64,000 nt of DNA from Tenebrio molitor (GCF_963966145.1 NC_091053.1:5208001-5272000), one strand, 5' to 3'. Counted from the stretch's first letter, positions 47,105 to 59,166 are shown. Translations and numbers: made by a program. The notes: generated from the letters alone by a model not told the origin.

Positions 47105-48437
47105 ATGAAAACTCTAACGCTAGAAGAAGTCTTTGCGCCTCTTTCTGTAACTTGCAGAATTCTGGGGATGATTCCTCTCAGAACCAAGAACGGTCGATTG
47201 GAGTTCTCCAAACCAGCCCTCCTCCAAACCTTCGCCTTTCTCACAACTGGGACAGTTCTAACTGCTATGTTTATTGTCAACTTTCACAAGTACGTCCCAT
47301 ACGTACCATCGAAGCACAATGTTATGATAAAGACAGCGATCATGCTCCGCAACAGCGGCAGCATGGTGGTAACACTTATAGTGGTACTATCGGGGTACAG
47401 GAACTACTTCAAATTGAAAGAAATCAAAAATACGATTTCTAGAGTTGATTCAAAACTGATACGAATGGAGGGAGGTGAATGTTTGGCTCAAGACAACTAC
47501 AAGAAACACAAGTACTTGATCAAATCCTTGGTTTTTCTTAATTTGGTGGTGGTTGTTGGTACAGAAATTTGTACGGTTCTGATTAGAGGGCATTTTAGCT
47601 TCGTTCAGATCCTGATAGTTGTGTATCCTCAATGCATAATCAGAACCTTGAATGTCACTTTTTACCTCTTTTCATCAATAATCCAGACGAGGTTCAAAAT
47701 GATAAATCGCTTGTTCTCCACGAGATTTTCCAAACACCAGAGAAATAGTTTTTTTGAAAACGTCACACACATAGTGTCTCTGCATCAAGTGCTAGTGAAA
47801 CTTTGCGCAGAACTGAATTCCATTTTTTCCCTTCTGTTGCTGCTCTGGATCACATGGATGTTTCTACTTATGATCGGTGACCTCCACGTTGCGATATACA
47901 TACTCCTTTTCAATCAGTTCCAAAAACTTGCAAATGTTTTCACTATCGCACTAAAAAACTGTGTCATTTATGTGTTAGATTTGTGTTACCTATCGAGAAG
48001 ATGCGCCGCTTTGAGTTGCGAGGTACGTTCCAAAATTGCACACTCGTGCAGAACTAGATCTAGCAATGTTCCAGATCAATCGTACCAAAATCCTACTAAT
48101 CAACAGCGAACTACCTGCTGAAGAAGAAGATTCCAGAAATCTTGTTTGTCACATTGTCTTCGTCTTTCTATCTTTATACCATTTCTGTTGTAGATCATTT
48201 GCTCAGCACTGAAATTAATGCGAACCAACTTCGCTGTCACAGCTTGTGGCTTCTTCAAAGTAGATAACGCTCTGCTGTTTTCTGTAATATCAATCCCGTT
48301 TCAACTCTTTGGAAATAATTTTGGTTTTGCAGATATTCGGCGCAGTTTCTTCCTACTTGTTCATAATGTTTCAGCTCGATATCGCGGATGAGAACAACAA
48401 CATGGTTTCCAATACCAACAAGACAACTCCAACTTAG
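47105..48437 (+). CDS. Gr22: gustatory receptor
   Basis: Predicted 393-aa receptor. Exons: 47105-48022 (306 codons), 48075-48143, 48194-48283 and 48333-48437, phase 0. The start is MKTLTLEEVFAPL; an in-frame ATG at 47057 adds 16 codons. Motifs: LRNSGSMVVTLIVVLSGY, VYPQCIIRTLNVTFYLFS, QTRFKMINRLFSTRF and DLCYLSRRCAALSCE. Exon 2 reads INRTKILLINSELPAEEEDS, with Ile for the near-invariant first Ala, and its donor is GTTTGT, weaker than in any sister gene. The last exon is IFGAVSSYLFIMFQLDIADE. Its 3' end sequence recurs as relics before Gr25, Gr27 and Gr30. Confidence 0.85.
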
Positions 48438-48533
48438 CTACGGCACTCGAGTATTGATCTCAACTTCGAATGCTTGTTCGGGTCTATTAAACAAATGTTT
48501 AATCTCCATTTGTGTTTTTATTTTGTTGTAACC

Positions 48534-49786
48534 ATGAGCGCACCAACACTATTCGAAATTTTCACACCAATAACTGCGACTTTCAAGATTTTGGGCATAC
48601 ATTTTGGCAAATTTCAAAACGGACGAATTGTCCACTCCAAAGTGGGACTTGTGCAAACTTTTACCTATCTGGTAATATGCGCTGCCTGTACCATCTGGTT
48701 CAGCTCGTTGGTCAGAATAAACAATAAATTTGGCATTAGTTTCGTCTTGTTTTTAGTCATGTTTTTTCGTTGCTTTGGGGGATTTCTTGTAACCACATCT
48801 GTTTTGATTCTTGTCTTTTGTAAACATCACAAGGATTTCCTTCTCCTAACAACCAAAATAAATCAATTGGATTTACAGCTGGTGGAGTTTGGACTTAGAA
48901 AACGTATTGGTCGGGTCAACCGTCAACATCAACACTGTGGAATAGCTCTCCTTGTTGTAATAAACCTATTGTTTATCATCATTTGTGACATGTACACCAT
49001 CTGGGCGGTACCAGATGGTAAAATACTATTCTGCATTATCATCTTGTACCCTCGTCTTGTTATAAGTACTCTCAACATTGTGTTCTTCACGTTTTCGATT
49101 CTAATCCAAGAGAGGTTCAAGATGATGAATGATATTGTGGAAAAGTATCCAACTGATAAGAAATATTCGCTATCACACTTGGTCTTTCTTCATTCGACTC
49201 TAGTCAAAGTCACTCAAAAATTGAATTCGATTTTTGGATTACACCTATTGCTTTGGATTGCTCTGTGCGTGGCTCTTATAGTAGTAGATTCGCATGGGCT
49301 CCTCTACATGTTTATTTATACCCCAATTAATTTTTCTCAATTTATCATAATATCGTTTAAGAATATACTTACGTACTCCTTTGACTTATTCTATCTAGCC
49401 AAAAGATGTACCGACTTGTGCGCAGAAGCCAGACGCTTCAAAACTTTGCTACTGAGCATCAAGACATTCACACTGAAGAAGAGAGAAATTCGGTAAGACC
49501 ATATTTGGTTGCAAAAATTTTTCCAATTTGTCTTAGGCCGTAGCTTTGGTGTTAAAACTGATGAACAACAAATTGGAAATAACAGCGTGCAGACTCTTTA
49601 CCATCGACTATGACTTACTCGTCAAGGTAATCATCACCAAATAATGTCAATTTGAGTTTGAATTTTTGTTTTTTCTAGATTTGTGGTACCATTTTCTCTT
49701 ACTTATTCATCATGCTTCAACTCGACCAAAGTAACAGTTTTGGACCCAACACAAGTTTTAATGACACAGTTTTCAACAATGAATAA
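48534..49786 (+). pseudogene. Gr23: gustatory receptor with a 4-bp frameshift
   Basis: Exons: 48534-49492, 49537-49626 and 49679-49786. The start is MSAPTLFEIFTPI. Exons 1 and 2 of other genes are fused here (LCAEARRFKTLLLSIK without an intron). At about 49464 it reads AAGACATTC where the duplicate Gr25 has AAGATAAACATTC, a deletion of TAAA. The shift gives KTFTLKKREIR; splicing then meets TAG three codons on, so the last TM and the intact ICGTIFSYLFIMLQLD exon are lost. Everything before is open. It may be a very recent pseudogene, a truncated receptor or an assembly error. Confidence 0.8.
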
Positions 49787-49930
49787 AAACTTTCTATTTC
49801 TGTCTTGTCCATTTGAATATTACTTTTCATTTGTGTTATTGATTGTATTGATCAGCTTGTGGATGTTGTCAATAGACTGTCATTAATGCAAGTAGTTCGG
49901 CTGAACATGCCCACATTTTAGCTTGAAAAG

Positions 49931-51216
49931 ATGAAGCCGCTCACAGTTTTGGAAATTTTTCGACCACTCATTCTGGCTCTCCAGATTTTGGGCATCAACT
50001 TTGCCAAGGTCGATAGAGGAAAATTAATCTATTCAAAACTGAGACTTACACAAACTTTTGTTTACTTCATGATCTGTGCCATTTATACCTTTCGCTACTG
50101 GCAAAGTTACACAATCAAATCAATAGGAACTGTTACCAAAGCGGTGACGGTGGCTTTAATCTGTAGATGTTTTGGGGCGATTCTGGTGATGGTGGTGGTA
50201 CTAGTTCTTGCGTACTGTGGATACACCTTGAGACTCTCCCACGCAACTCAGCAAATTTTAGAGTTAGATTCTGAACTGTCTGATACGGGAATGACAGAAC
50301 ATATTTACGAAAGCAATCGCCAACATCGCAATATTGCCATACGTCTGATATTTCTAGTCAACATATTTTCGAATATTATTGTGGACATTTTGACGGCATT
50401 GTTCGACTCCCGTGACCTTATAGAATTTTTTGCAGTGTTGGTGTATCCTAAATTGGTCGTCAGTATAATGAACTGTATTTTTATGTTGTACACAATATTG
50501 CTCCAAGAAAGATACCGAATGATTAACGAAATTATCAAAAAATTCTTCATTCTTCAAACCACTTCTTCCCAAAAACTCACACGTGTCGTCCACCTTCACA
50601 AAACATTGACCAAGATTAGTCAAGAAATCAATTCAATCAATGGCTTTCAGTTTCTACTCTGGATCACATTTTACTTCTTTCTGATTTTGGGAGATCTGCA
50701 TGCTCTCACCTTCACGCTCTGCTTTACATATCGTCCAGAACTCTTTTTTATAGTGTTCGTCGTGGCAAAAAATGTGTGCACGTATGTTTTTGAGTTGATT
50801 TACGTTGCCACAAGATGTAGACGTTTGTGTCTAGAGGTGAGTTGGCTTCACTTGAAAGTAATCACTCGGAGTTACTTTTTAGGCAAGTCGGGCCAAAACT
50901 CTTCTACTCGGAGTTCAAGTAGGCATCCACCAAGAACAAGAAAGAAATTCCGTAAGTCTTATTTTTGTGATTTTCTTAGAGATAGAATCACTTTTTGTAT
51001 TAGATTATAACGTTGACGCTGATGCTGATGAATAATCAATTAGAAATGACCGCTTGCAGATTATTTCGCATTGATTATGCCCTGCTGTTTTCTGTAAGTG
51101 TTAAACTGTGGACGTCTAGAAATTAATTAAACTGGAATTCTTTCCAGATTTTTGCTTCGATTTTTTCATATCTGTTCGTAATGATTCAACTGGATATCGA
51201 TACACAATCAAAATAA
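49931..51216 (+). CDS. Gr24: gustatory receptor
   Basis: Predicted 377-aa receptor. Exons: 49931-50836 (302 codons), 50883-50951, 51004-51093 and 51148-51216, phase 0. It starts at MKPLTVLEIFRPL. Motifs: ICRCFGAILVMVVVLVLAY, EHIYESNRQHRNIAIR, LVYPKLVVSIMNCIFMLY (Lys for Arg in the YPR motif), QERYRMINEIIKKF and ELIYVATRCRRLCLE. The last exon is IFASIFSYLFVMIQLDIDTQ. Intron 1 contains no stop in the exon 1 frame. It is nearly identical to Gr26. Confidence 0.92.
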
Positions 51217-51389
51217 ACAGGATTTTCTAAACAACAAATAAATAAAAAGTATTGTGAGGACGTTTTTGATAGTAATTTAATATAACCTAGTATATGGCTC
51301 TTTGGTATAAAATTTATTTCTTAATTGTGAATGTTCCCTGTGACGTTGGGTTTGTCACACGAATTTTGTCAAAATATAAATTTCAAAAA

Positions 51390-52040
51390 ATTAGATCGAT
51401 TCTTGCTCTTCAACTATTCCTGCGGAATATACATGGTTGTTATAGCCGGAGAATCAGATGCCCTGCTCCACAGAATTATTCTTTTTAGCTCAGTAAGTCC
51501 AGATTTGTTATAATATCAAACAAAGATATTCCCTTGTACTCCTCAGACTTACGCTATCTGTTCAAAAAGCTGTAGTGACCTTCGCACTGAAGCTAGACGC
51601 TAAAAAAGGAAAGGATACATCTTTCATTCCCTCCGAAGTGGGAGGTGCTTAGGCTTTCCAGAGCCTTTTCAGCCACACTGAAAAAAACCCACACCTGATG
51701 AGGCGGCACCGGGGTTGGAACCCGGGACTTCCCGAATGTAAAGCGAGGCGCTAGACGCTTGACCACAGTACTCGGATTCTAGACGCTACAAAACTTTACT
51801 GTTAAAAGCCAAAATAACCACACAGAGCGAAGAGGAAAGGAATTTGGATTGGCCAATCTTTAGTACCAATGGTAGGACCGCCCCTAGGGTCAACCGTCAA
51901 TCGACCTCGTTGCTAGTCGCCGATGCATAAAAGCAGTCGCAACCGACGCATCGGCTTAAAAAACTGTGTTATCTATGTGTTAGAATTGTGTTATCTATCG
52001 AGAACATGTGCCGGTATGAGTTACGAGGTACGTTCCAACA
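51390..52040 (+). pseudogene. Composite relic: Gr23-type exon 1 end (with SINE) plus Gr22 tail
   Basis: From 51390, CTCTTCAACTATTCCTGCGG and TATTCCCTTGTACTCCTCAG match the end of exon 1 of Gr23-type genes (FGLHLLLW...YSFDLxYLxKxCSDL), with stops and indels; it resumes after the SINE at about 51781 (ACAAAACTTTACTGTTAAAA). From about 51953, AAAAAACTGTGTTATCTATG continues to GAGTTACGAGGTACGTTCC, the end of exon 1 of Gr22 and its donor, fused directly to the Gr22 3' end. Similar composites lie at 55000 and 60013. Confidence 0.75.
51625..51780 (-). mobile_element. tRNA-derived SINE
   Basis: On the minus strand a tRNA-like head carries an A-box-like TGGTCAAGCGTCTAG and a B-box-like GGGTTCCAACCCC (plus-strand positions about 51710-51770). 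It is followed by an unrelated body with CAGTGTGGCTGAAAAGG. The insertion is flanked by CTAGACGCTA on both sides (about 51593-51602 and 51780-51789), a target-site duplication inside the Gr23-type relic. It does not fold as a complete tRNA by eye. Confidence 0.65.
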
Positions 52041-52164
52041 CGACAAGCCCAAATTAGCTACGGCACTCGAGTATTGATCTCAACTTCGAGTACCCGTTTA
52101 GGTCTATTAAACAAATGCTTAATTTCCATTTGTGTTTTTGTTTCCGAACTATTTCGCTGTAACC

Positions 52165-53389
52165 ATGAACGCGCCAACACTACCCGAAATTTTCACACCA
52201 ATAACTGTGACTTTCAAGATTTTGGGGATACATTTTGGTAAATTACAAAATGGACGAATTGTGCACCCCAAAGTGGGCCTTTTACAAACTTTTACCTATT
52301 TGACTATATGCGCAATTTGCACCATCTGGTACAGTCATTTTGTAAGAATAAACAAAAATTTTGCCATAAGTTTCATCTGGTGCATTGTCTTCTTCTTTCG
52401 TTGTTATATGTCACTTTTGGTGACAACAGCTGCTTTGATTGTTGCTTTCTGCAGATTTCACTTGGATGTCGCTCTCTTAACAACCAAAATAAGCCACCTG
52501 GATTTATGTCTGGGGGAGTTAAGGCTGAATGAACGGATTGGTCGGGTCAAGCGTCAACTTCGACAATGTGCAACAGTTCTGCTTGTTGTAATAAATCTCA
52601 TTTTTAACATACACTATGATATTTACATCATCTTACAAATACCACGGGGTAAAATATTTTTCTGCATTATTATCCTGTATCCTCGCCTAGTTGCAAGTTC
52701 TTTCAACATTGTGTTTTTGACGTTTTCTATTCTAATCCAAGAGAGGTTCAAGGTGATGAATAACATTGTAGAAAAATATCCGACTGATATGAAATATTCA
52801 CTATCACACTTGGTCTTTCTTACTCGACTTTAGTCAAAATCACTCAAAAATTTAATGCGATTTTTGGATTACACCTATTGCTATGCATTGCTCTATGCGT
52901 GGCTCTTACAGTCGTAGATTCGCAATTAATTTTTCTCAATTTGTCATAATATCGTCTAAGAATATACTTACGTACTCCTTTGACTTATTCTATCTAGCCA
53001 AAAGATGTACCGACTTGTGCGCAGAAGCCAGACGCTTCAAAACTTTGCTACTGAGCATCAAGATAAACATTCACACTGAAGAAGAGAGAAATTCGGTAAG
53101 ACCATATTTGGTTGCAAAAATTTTTCCAATTTGTCTTAGGTCGTAGCTTTGGTGTTAAAACTGATGAACAACAAATTGGAAATAACAGCGTGCAGATTCT
53201 TTACCATCGACTATGACTTACTCGTCAATGTAATCATCACCAAATAATGTCAATTTGAGTTTGAATTTTTGTTTTTTCTAGATTTGTGGTATCATTTTCT
53301 CTTACTTATTCATCATGCTTCAACTCGACCAAAGTAACAGTTTTGGACCCAACACAAGTTTTAATGACACAGTTTTCAACAATGAATAA
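52165..53389 (+). pseudogene. Gr25: gustatory receptor pseudogene
   Basis: Duplicate of Gr23, exons at 52165-53095, 53140-53229 and 53282-53389. Exon 1 has a one-base deletion in TCTTACTCG (about 52820; Gr23 TCTTCATTCG) that leads to an immediate stop at 52833. It also has a 31-bp deletion after GATTCGCA near 52922 (the YMFIYTP region). Together these do not restore frame. The last codon of the next exon is AAT instead of AAG at the splice site. The terminal exon ICGIIFSYLFIMLQLD is intact. It retains the TAAA that Gr23 lost. Confidence 0.9.
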
Positions 53390-53533
53390 AAACTTTCTAT
53401 TTCTGTCTTGTCCATTTGAATATTACTTTTCATTTGTGTTATTGATTGTATTGATCAGCTTGTGGATGTTGTCAATAGACTGTCATTAATGCAAGTAGTT
53501 CGGCTGAACATGCCCACATTTTAGCTTGAAAAG

Positions 53534-54814
53534 ATGAAGCCTCTCACAGTTTTGGAAATTTTTCAACCGCTCGTTCTAGCTCTCCAGATTTTGGGCATCA
53601 ACTTTGCCAAGGTCGATAAAGGAAAATTAATCTATTCAAAACTGAGACTTACACAAACTTTTGTTTACTTCATGATCTGTGCCATTTACACCTTTCGCTA
53701 CTGGAAAAATTACACAATCGTCTCAATTGGAACTGTTACCAAAGCGGTGACGCTGGTTTTAATCTGTAGATGTTTTGGGTCGATTCTGGTGATGGTGGTG
53801 GTACTAGTTCTTGCGTACTCTGGATACACATTGAGACTCCACCACGCAACTCAGCAAATTTCCCAGTTAGATTCTGAACTGTCTGATACGGGAATGACAG
53901 AACATATTTACGAAAGCAATCGCCAACATCGCAATATTGCCATACGTCTGATATTTCTAGTCAACATATTTTCGAATATTATTGTGGACTTTTTGACGGT
54001 ATTGTTCTACCCCCAAGACCTTATAGAATTTTTTGCAGTGTTGGTGTATCCTAAATTGGTCGTCAGTATAATGAACTGTATTTTTATGTTGTACACAATA
54101 TTGCTCCAAGAAAGATACCGAATGATTAACGCCATCATCGAAAAATTCCTCATCCTTCAACCTACTTCTTCCCAGAAACTCACACGTCTCGTCCATCTTC
54201 ACAAAACTTTGACCAAGATAAGTCAAGAAATCAATTCAATCAATGGCTTTCAGTTTCTACTCTGGATCACATTTTACTTCTTTCTGATTTTGGGAGATCT
54301 GCATGCTCTCACCTTCACGCTCTGCTTTACATATCACCCAAAACTATTTTTGATAGTGTTCGTCGTGGCAAAAAATGTGAGCTCGTATATTTTTGAGTTG
54401 ATTTACCTTGCCACAAGATGTAGACGTTTGTGTCTAGAGGTGAGTTGGCTTCACTAGAAAGTAATCACTCGAAGTTACTTTTTAGGCAAGTCGGACCAAA
54501 ACTCTTCTACTTGGAGTCCAAATAGGCATTCAACAAGAACAAGACAGAAATTCCGTAAGTCATTTTTGTGTTTTTCTTTGGGACAATTTTGAGGTTTTGC
54601 ATCAGATTGTAGCGTTGACGCTGATGCTAATGAATAATCAATTAGAAGTGACGGCTTGCAGATTATTTCGCATTGATTATGCCCTGCTGTTTTCCGTAAG
54701 TAATAAACTGTGAACGTCAAGAAATGAAACTGGAATTCCTTCCAGATTTTTGCTTCGATTTTTTCATATCTGTTCATAATGATTCAACTGGATATCGCTG
54801 CACAAACAAAATAA
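53534..54814 (+). CDS. Gr26: gustatory receptor
   Basis: Predicted 377-aa receptor. Exons: 53534-54439 (302 codons), 54486-54554, 54606-54695 and 54746-54814, phase 0. It starts at MKPLTVLEIFQPL. It differs from Gr24 by scattered substitutions (KNYTIVSIG, LHHATQQISQLD, FLTVLFYPQDL, NAIIEKFLILQPT). The 140 bp upstream are practically identical to those of Gr24, so the Gr23-24 pair and the Gr25-26 pair come from one duplication. The last exon is IFASIFSYLFIMIQLDIAAQ. Confidence 0.92.
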
Positions 54815-54999
54815 ACACGATATTCTACACAAGAAATAAATAAAAAGAATTGTGAGAAGGTTTTTGATAGTCATTTAATATAACCTAGTATATGGCTCTT
54901 TTGTGTACAATTTATTTTTTAATTGTGACGGTGGGTCTGTCACACGACTTTAATCAAAATCTGTCAAAAAATTTGTACGATTCTTGCTCTTCAACTACT

Positions 55000-55362
55000 T
55001 CTGGGGAATATACATGGTTCTTATAGTGGTCGAAACGCATGCCCTGCTCTACACATTCTTTTTAGCTCAATAAGTCCAAATTTGTTATAATATCAACCAA
55101 AAATATTCCCTTGTAGTCCTTTGACCAATTCTATCTGTTCAAAAAGGTGTAGTGACCTTCGCATCGAAGCTACATCTACAAAACTTTACTGTTAAAAGCC
55201 AAAATAACCGTACAGAGCGAATAGTACCAACAGTAGGACCGCCCCTAGGGTCAACCGACCAATCTGCGCGCGAGATAGACTCCCTCAACCGACGCATCGG
55301 CTTAAAAAACTGTGTTATCTATGTGTTAGATTTGCCGGTATGAGTTACGAGGTACGTTCCAA
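55000..55362 (+). pseudogene. Composite relic: Gr23-type exon 1 end plus Gr22 tail
   Basis: TCAACTACTTCTGGGGAATA and GAAACGCATGCCCTGCTCTA, then TTTGACCAATTCTATCTGTT, match the end of exon 1 of Gr27-type genes, with stops. A short GGACCGCCCCTAGGGTCAAC block follows, also present at 51877 and 60215. Then AAAAAACTGTGTTATCTATG with GAGTTACGAGGTACGTTCC marks the Gr22-derived tail, here with the CYLSRRC codons deleted. No functional exon remains. Confidence 0.75.
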
Positions 55363-55488
55363 CACGACAAGCCCAACTTAGCTACGGCACTCGAGTATTG
55401 ATCTCAACTTCGAGTGCCTGTTCAGGTCCATTAAACAATTGCTTAATCTCTATTTGTGTTTTTGTTTCCGAACAATTTCTCTGTAACC

Positions 55489-56743
55489 ATGAACGCACCA
55501 ACACTACCCGAAATTTTCACACCAATAACTGTGACTTTCAAGATTTTGGGTATCAATTTTGGTAAATTACAAAATGGACGAATTGTGCACCCCAAAGTGG
55601 GCCTTTTACAAACTTTTACCTATTTGACTATATGCGCAATTTGCACCATCTGGTACAGTCATTTCGTAAGAATAAACAAAAATTTTGCCATGAGCTTCGT
55701 CTGGTTTATTGTCTTCTTCTTTCGTTGTTATATGTCACTTTTGGTGACAACAGCTGCTTTGATTGTTGCTTTCTGCAGATTTCACTTGGATGTGGCTCTC
55801 TTAACAACCAAAATAAGTCAACTGGATTTATGTCTGGTAGAATTAGGACTGAAGAAACGTATTGGTTGGGTCAACCGTCAACATCGACACTGTGCAACAG
55901 TTCTGCTTGTTGTAATAAATCTCGTTTTTAACATACTCTTTGATATTTACAGCATCTTACAAATACCACAGGGTAAAATATTTTTCTGCATTATTATCCT
56001 GTATCCTCGCCTAGTTGTAAGTACTTTCAATATTGTGTTCTTGGTGTTTTCTATTGTAATCCAAGAAAGATTCAAAATGATTAACCACGTTTTGGAAAAA
56101 TATCCTATTGATAAGAAATATTCGCTATCACACTTGGTCTCTCTTCACACGAATCTAATCAAAATCAGTCAAAAATTGAATTCGTGTTTTGGATTACACT
56201 TATTGCTATGGATTGCTCTATGCGTGGCTCTTATAGTAGTGGAATCGCATGCGCTCCTCTACATGTTCCTTTATAGCTCAATTAATGATTTCAAATTTGT
56301 TATAATATCTATCAAAAACATTCTTTTGTACTCCTTTGACTTATGCTATCTGTCCAAAAGGTGTAGTAACCTTTGCACAGAAGCTAGCCATTTCAAAACT
56401 ATACTGTTGAGTACCAAAATCAACATAGAGAGCGAAGAAAACAGGAATTCGGTAAAACCTACATTTTTAACTTCAAACATTTTTCCAAGTCGTTTTAGGT
56501 CATCGCTTTGGTGTTGAAACTGATGAACAACAACTTGCAAATAACAGCTTGTAGACTATTTAGCATAGACTACGACTTACTATTCAAGGTAATTGTCTCT
56601 ATGAGAGTTTCAATTTGAATGTTTGTTCTTTCCAGATTTGTGGGACTGTTTTCTCTTATTTGTTCATCATGCTTCAGCTCGACGAAAGTAACACCTTTGG
56701 ACCCAATGTAGCACCCAACGAGACGGTTTTTCTCAAGGAATAA
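55489..56743 (+). CDS. Gr27: gustatory receptor
   Basis: Predicted 386-aa receptor. Exons: 55489-56451 (321 codons, fused exon 1 and 2), 56499-56588 and 56636-56743, phase 0. It starts at MNAPTLPEIFTPI; the frame is open 11 codons further upstream. Motifs: FFFRCYMSLLVTTAALIVAF, RHCATVLLVVINLVFNI, LYPRLVVSTFNIVFLVFS, QERFKMINHVLEKY and DLCYLSKRCSNLCTEA. It ends ICGTVFSYLFIMLQLDESNT, then FLKE. This is the intact form of the Gr23/Gr25 type and nearly identical to Gr30. Confidence 0.92.
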
Positions 56744-57284
56744 AAAAAATGCCTATTCCGGTTTTGTCTGTTTAAATAAAAACATTGTGAAAATGAATGT
56801 TGTAATATATTCAATGGTAATTTGATGTAATTTATTATGTAGTCCTTGTTTTGTAGATACTTTTATTTAATTAATTTCTTAATTGTGACCGTCGTTATTA
56901 CACAACAAATAACAAAGTACAATCGATAATTTAATTCTGTAATTGTGTTTGTATCTGAAATGTTGTGTTAAATGTATATTACGCAGATAGGGTAAACTGT
57001 ACTATATAATGCTACTATCGGTTAGATCATTAACAAACAAAACCATTTTGTAGATCCCTTTAAAGTAAGTGAGGTGAAAATAACATACATGTTTTGTAAT
57101 ATTCATATTTATACAAAACCGTTAAGAGAAAGTATTGTTAGACGTAAACCACTGGAGGAAGTAAACTTTTTGTCTGTAATAGGGGAGTGTCCGTATTGGA
57201 GAATAGAATGCTTATTTAGTAGCATGGCAAATACAAGACGTAAAAAACATCGTGCATAAAAGGAACTGTGTGTCGCAATAAGAA

Positions 57285-57377
57285 GGTTGTCCGCAATAGG
57301 CGATTGGCCGCAGTAGGCAGGTTGTCCGTAATAAGCAGGTTGTTCGTAATAGGGAGGTTGTTCGTAATAGGGAGGCT
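57285..57377. repeat. ~18-bp minisatellite
   Basis: About five units of GGTTGTCCGTAATAGGCA-like sequence (variants with TTCG, GGGA and CGATTGGCC) occur at 57285-57377. A second copy of the array is at 62310-62408, with slightly different unit order. Read on the minus strand it gives a YYGQPAYYEQP-like frame, but nothing supports translation. The rest of 56744-57812 holds no gene apart from the MITE below. Confidence 0.75.
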
Positions 57378-57529
57378 GTCCGCAATTTGAAAGTATTGAC
57401 AATAGAGAGAGAGAGAGTGTACAACAGGGCTTGTCTGCAGTGGGGAGAGTTTCCGCAGGAGGGGGTTATCCGCAATGGGAGGTCGTAGTGTAGTGTACTA
57501 AATATCAATTTGTTAAAATCACAATCGTT

Positions 57530-57735
57530 ACTATCGGGTCTTCATTTCAATTTTTCCTCAAAGTTGAAGAGTCGATTGTTAACACACCTTCGTCAGTCTG
57601 CAGAGTAAAAACACAAACAACGCACAAAGTGAGGTTAGATTTAAATAGCTGACCTGTAGTCAGTGGTGCGTTCACAATCGACTCTTCAACGTCAACTTTG
57701 AGGAGAAATTCAAATGAACACCCGATACTTAGAAC
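57530..57735. mobile_element. MITE with ~50-bp inverted ends
   Basis: TATCGGGTCTTCATTTCAAT at 57532 through AAGTTGAAGAGTCGATTGTT pairs with ACAATCGACTCTTCAACGTC...ATTTGAATTTCTCC...CCCGATA read from the other end (about 57670-57730). The interior contains AAAAACACAAACAACGCACA. Related copies: 62507-62698 and a partial one at 26915-27030. It ends about 80 bp before the start of Gr28. Confidence 0.75.
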
Positions 57736-57812
57736 AGCTAGAAAAAATTCAATAGTACTGTTTAGAGCCACATTTCCACTCAAATTGTGAATAATTTCCA
57801 GGTACCACCACC

Positions 57813-59166
57813 ATGAAACTGTTAACGTATCAAGAAATTTTCTCCTGCGTCCACACCACATCGCAAATCCTAGGAACATACGGCTTTAAACGAATCAACG
57901 GAATACTACACTTGTCTAAATGGAGACTAGTACAATCTGCAATATCCATATCATTGTGTATAGCGCTGACAACGTACTATTTCACTAACTCTCGTTACGA
58001 ACTGATGAACGAATTTGCACGAGTCAAGATCATCAACTTTCTGCTGATTTTTCGAGCAGTGGCAAATGTCACAGTTCTGGCCATGCTGACGACGCTATGC
58101 TACGTGTGCGCAAAAAAAACCACCGCCGCGATGATTGAACTGCACAAAGTCGACCAAATACTGTTGAAATTGGGACAAATAGAACAGTTGGCGAGAGCGA
58201 ACTGGAGGACTAGAAATTCTGCGATTTTTCTGGTGCTGGTGGTGAATATCGCTCTCAACTTGACTGAAGGAGTGCTAAAAGCCTTGACGAAATCCGACAA
58301 ACAGATTGTTTACTTCATCGTTGTCACTTATCCGCGGATAGCGTTGAGCAACTTCAACACTTTATTCTTCCTGATGTCGCTGATCCTAGAAGAACGATTC
58401 AGGATTATCAATGGTTTGATTTTGAAAAGAAAAAATGAGTCTGTCGGTGTGGGCAGATATTCGAAAGAGGCGAATTTTTGCGAGGCCATCGACGAGCTAG
58501 TCTTCATCCACAAAAGCCTAGTACGCGTTAGCAAAGAAATCAACCAGATCTTCTACGCCAACGCGTTGTTCTTCGTTACAGCAGATTTCATTCTTCTAGT
58601 TGGAGATCTGTACATAATCATGTACGCACTCTTCTCCGGTTTTTTTCAAAAACATGTCAGAACCATTATCAGTTTGGTGAAGAACTGTACCTCCTATGTC
58701 ACAGATTTGTTCTATTTTGCCAAAAGATCTTCCGATCTTTGCCACGAGGTTAGTTAAACAACACTCGTTTAGAATTAAGCAATCAAAGCAATTTCAGGCA
58801 AATCGCACACAAGTACTACTGGCAGGTATCCACATCAACATCGAGAAGGAAGAAGAAAGGAATACGGTAATGACACCTTCTGAAGAAATACAACCAAATT
58901 GAAGTTTTTCTTCCAGGTGATCACTTCCATTTTGAAACTGATACACAACAAACTAGACATAACAGCGTGCAGACTCTTCAGTATTAATAACGCGCTGCTG
59001 TTTTCAGTGAGTTGGAAGAGAGAAATTTGCGTTTTGGTTACCAAATCGGTTGCAGATTTGCGGTGCCGCTTCTTCATATTTGTTCATCATGCTTCAACTA
59101 GATTTGGGAAGTGTAATAGATGGTCAAGACTCGACGAATTTTACTAACTCTAGTTTAGGAAATTAG
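57813..59166 (+). CDS. Gr28: gustatory receptor
   Basis: Predicted 401-aa receptor. Exons: 57813-58748 (312 codons), 58798-58866, 58917-59006 and 59056-59166, phase 0. It starts at MKLLTYQEIFSCV after ACCACCACC. Motifs: FRAVANVTVLAMLTTL, RANWRTRNSAIFLVLVVNIA, TYPRIALSNFNTLFFLMS, EERFRIINGLILKRK and DLFYFAKRSSDLCHE. Exon 2 reads ANRTQVLLAGIHINIEKEEE. It ends ICGAASSYLFIMLQLDLGSV and a Ser/Thr-rich tail much like that of Gr1. Of the plus-strand genes this and Gr31 are the closest to Gr1. Confidence 0.92.

Noticed and set aside
51700..51780. A functional tRNA gene
   Set aside because: The A and B boxes are present, but the stems do not pair as a full cloverleaf and the sequence is attached to a non-tRNA body with a target duplication.
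57109..57402. Minus-strand frame with YYEQPPYYEQP-like repeats
   Set aside because: It is produced by the 18-bp minisatellite; there is no start context, splice signal or conserved length in the second copy.
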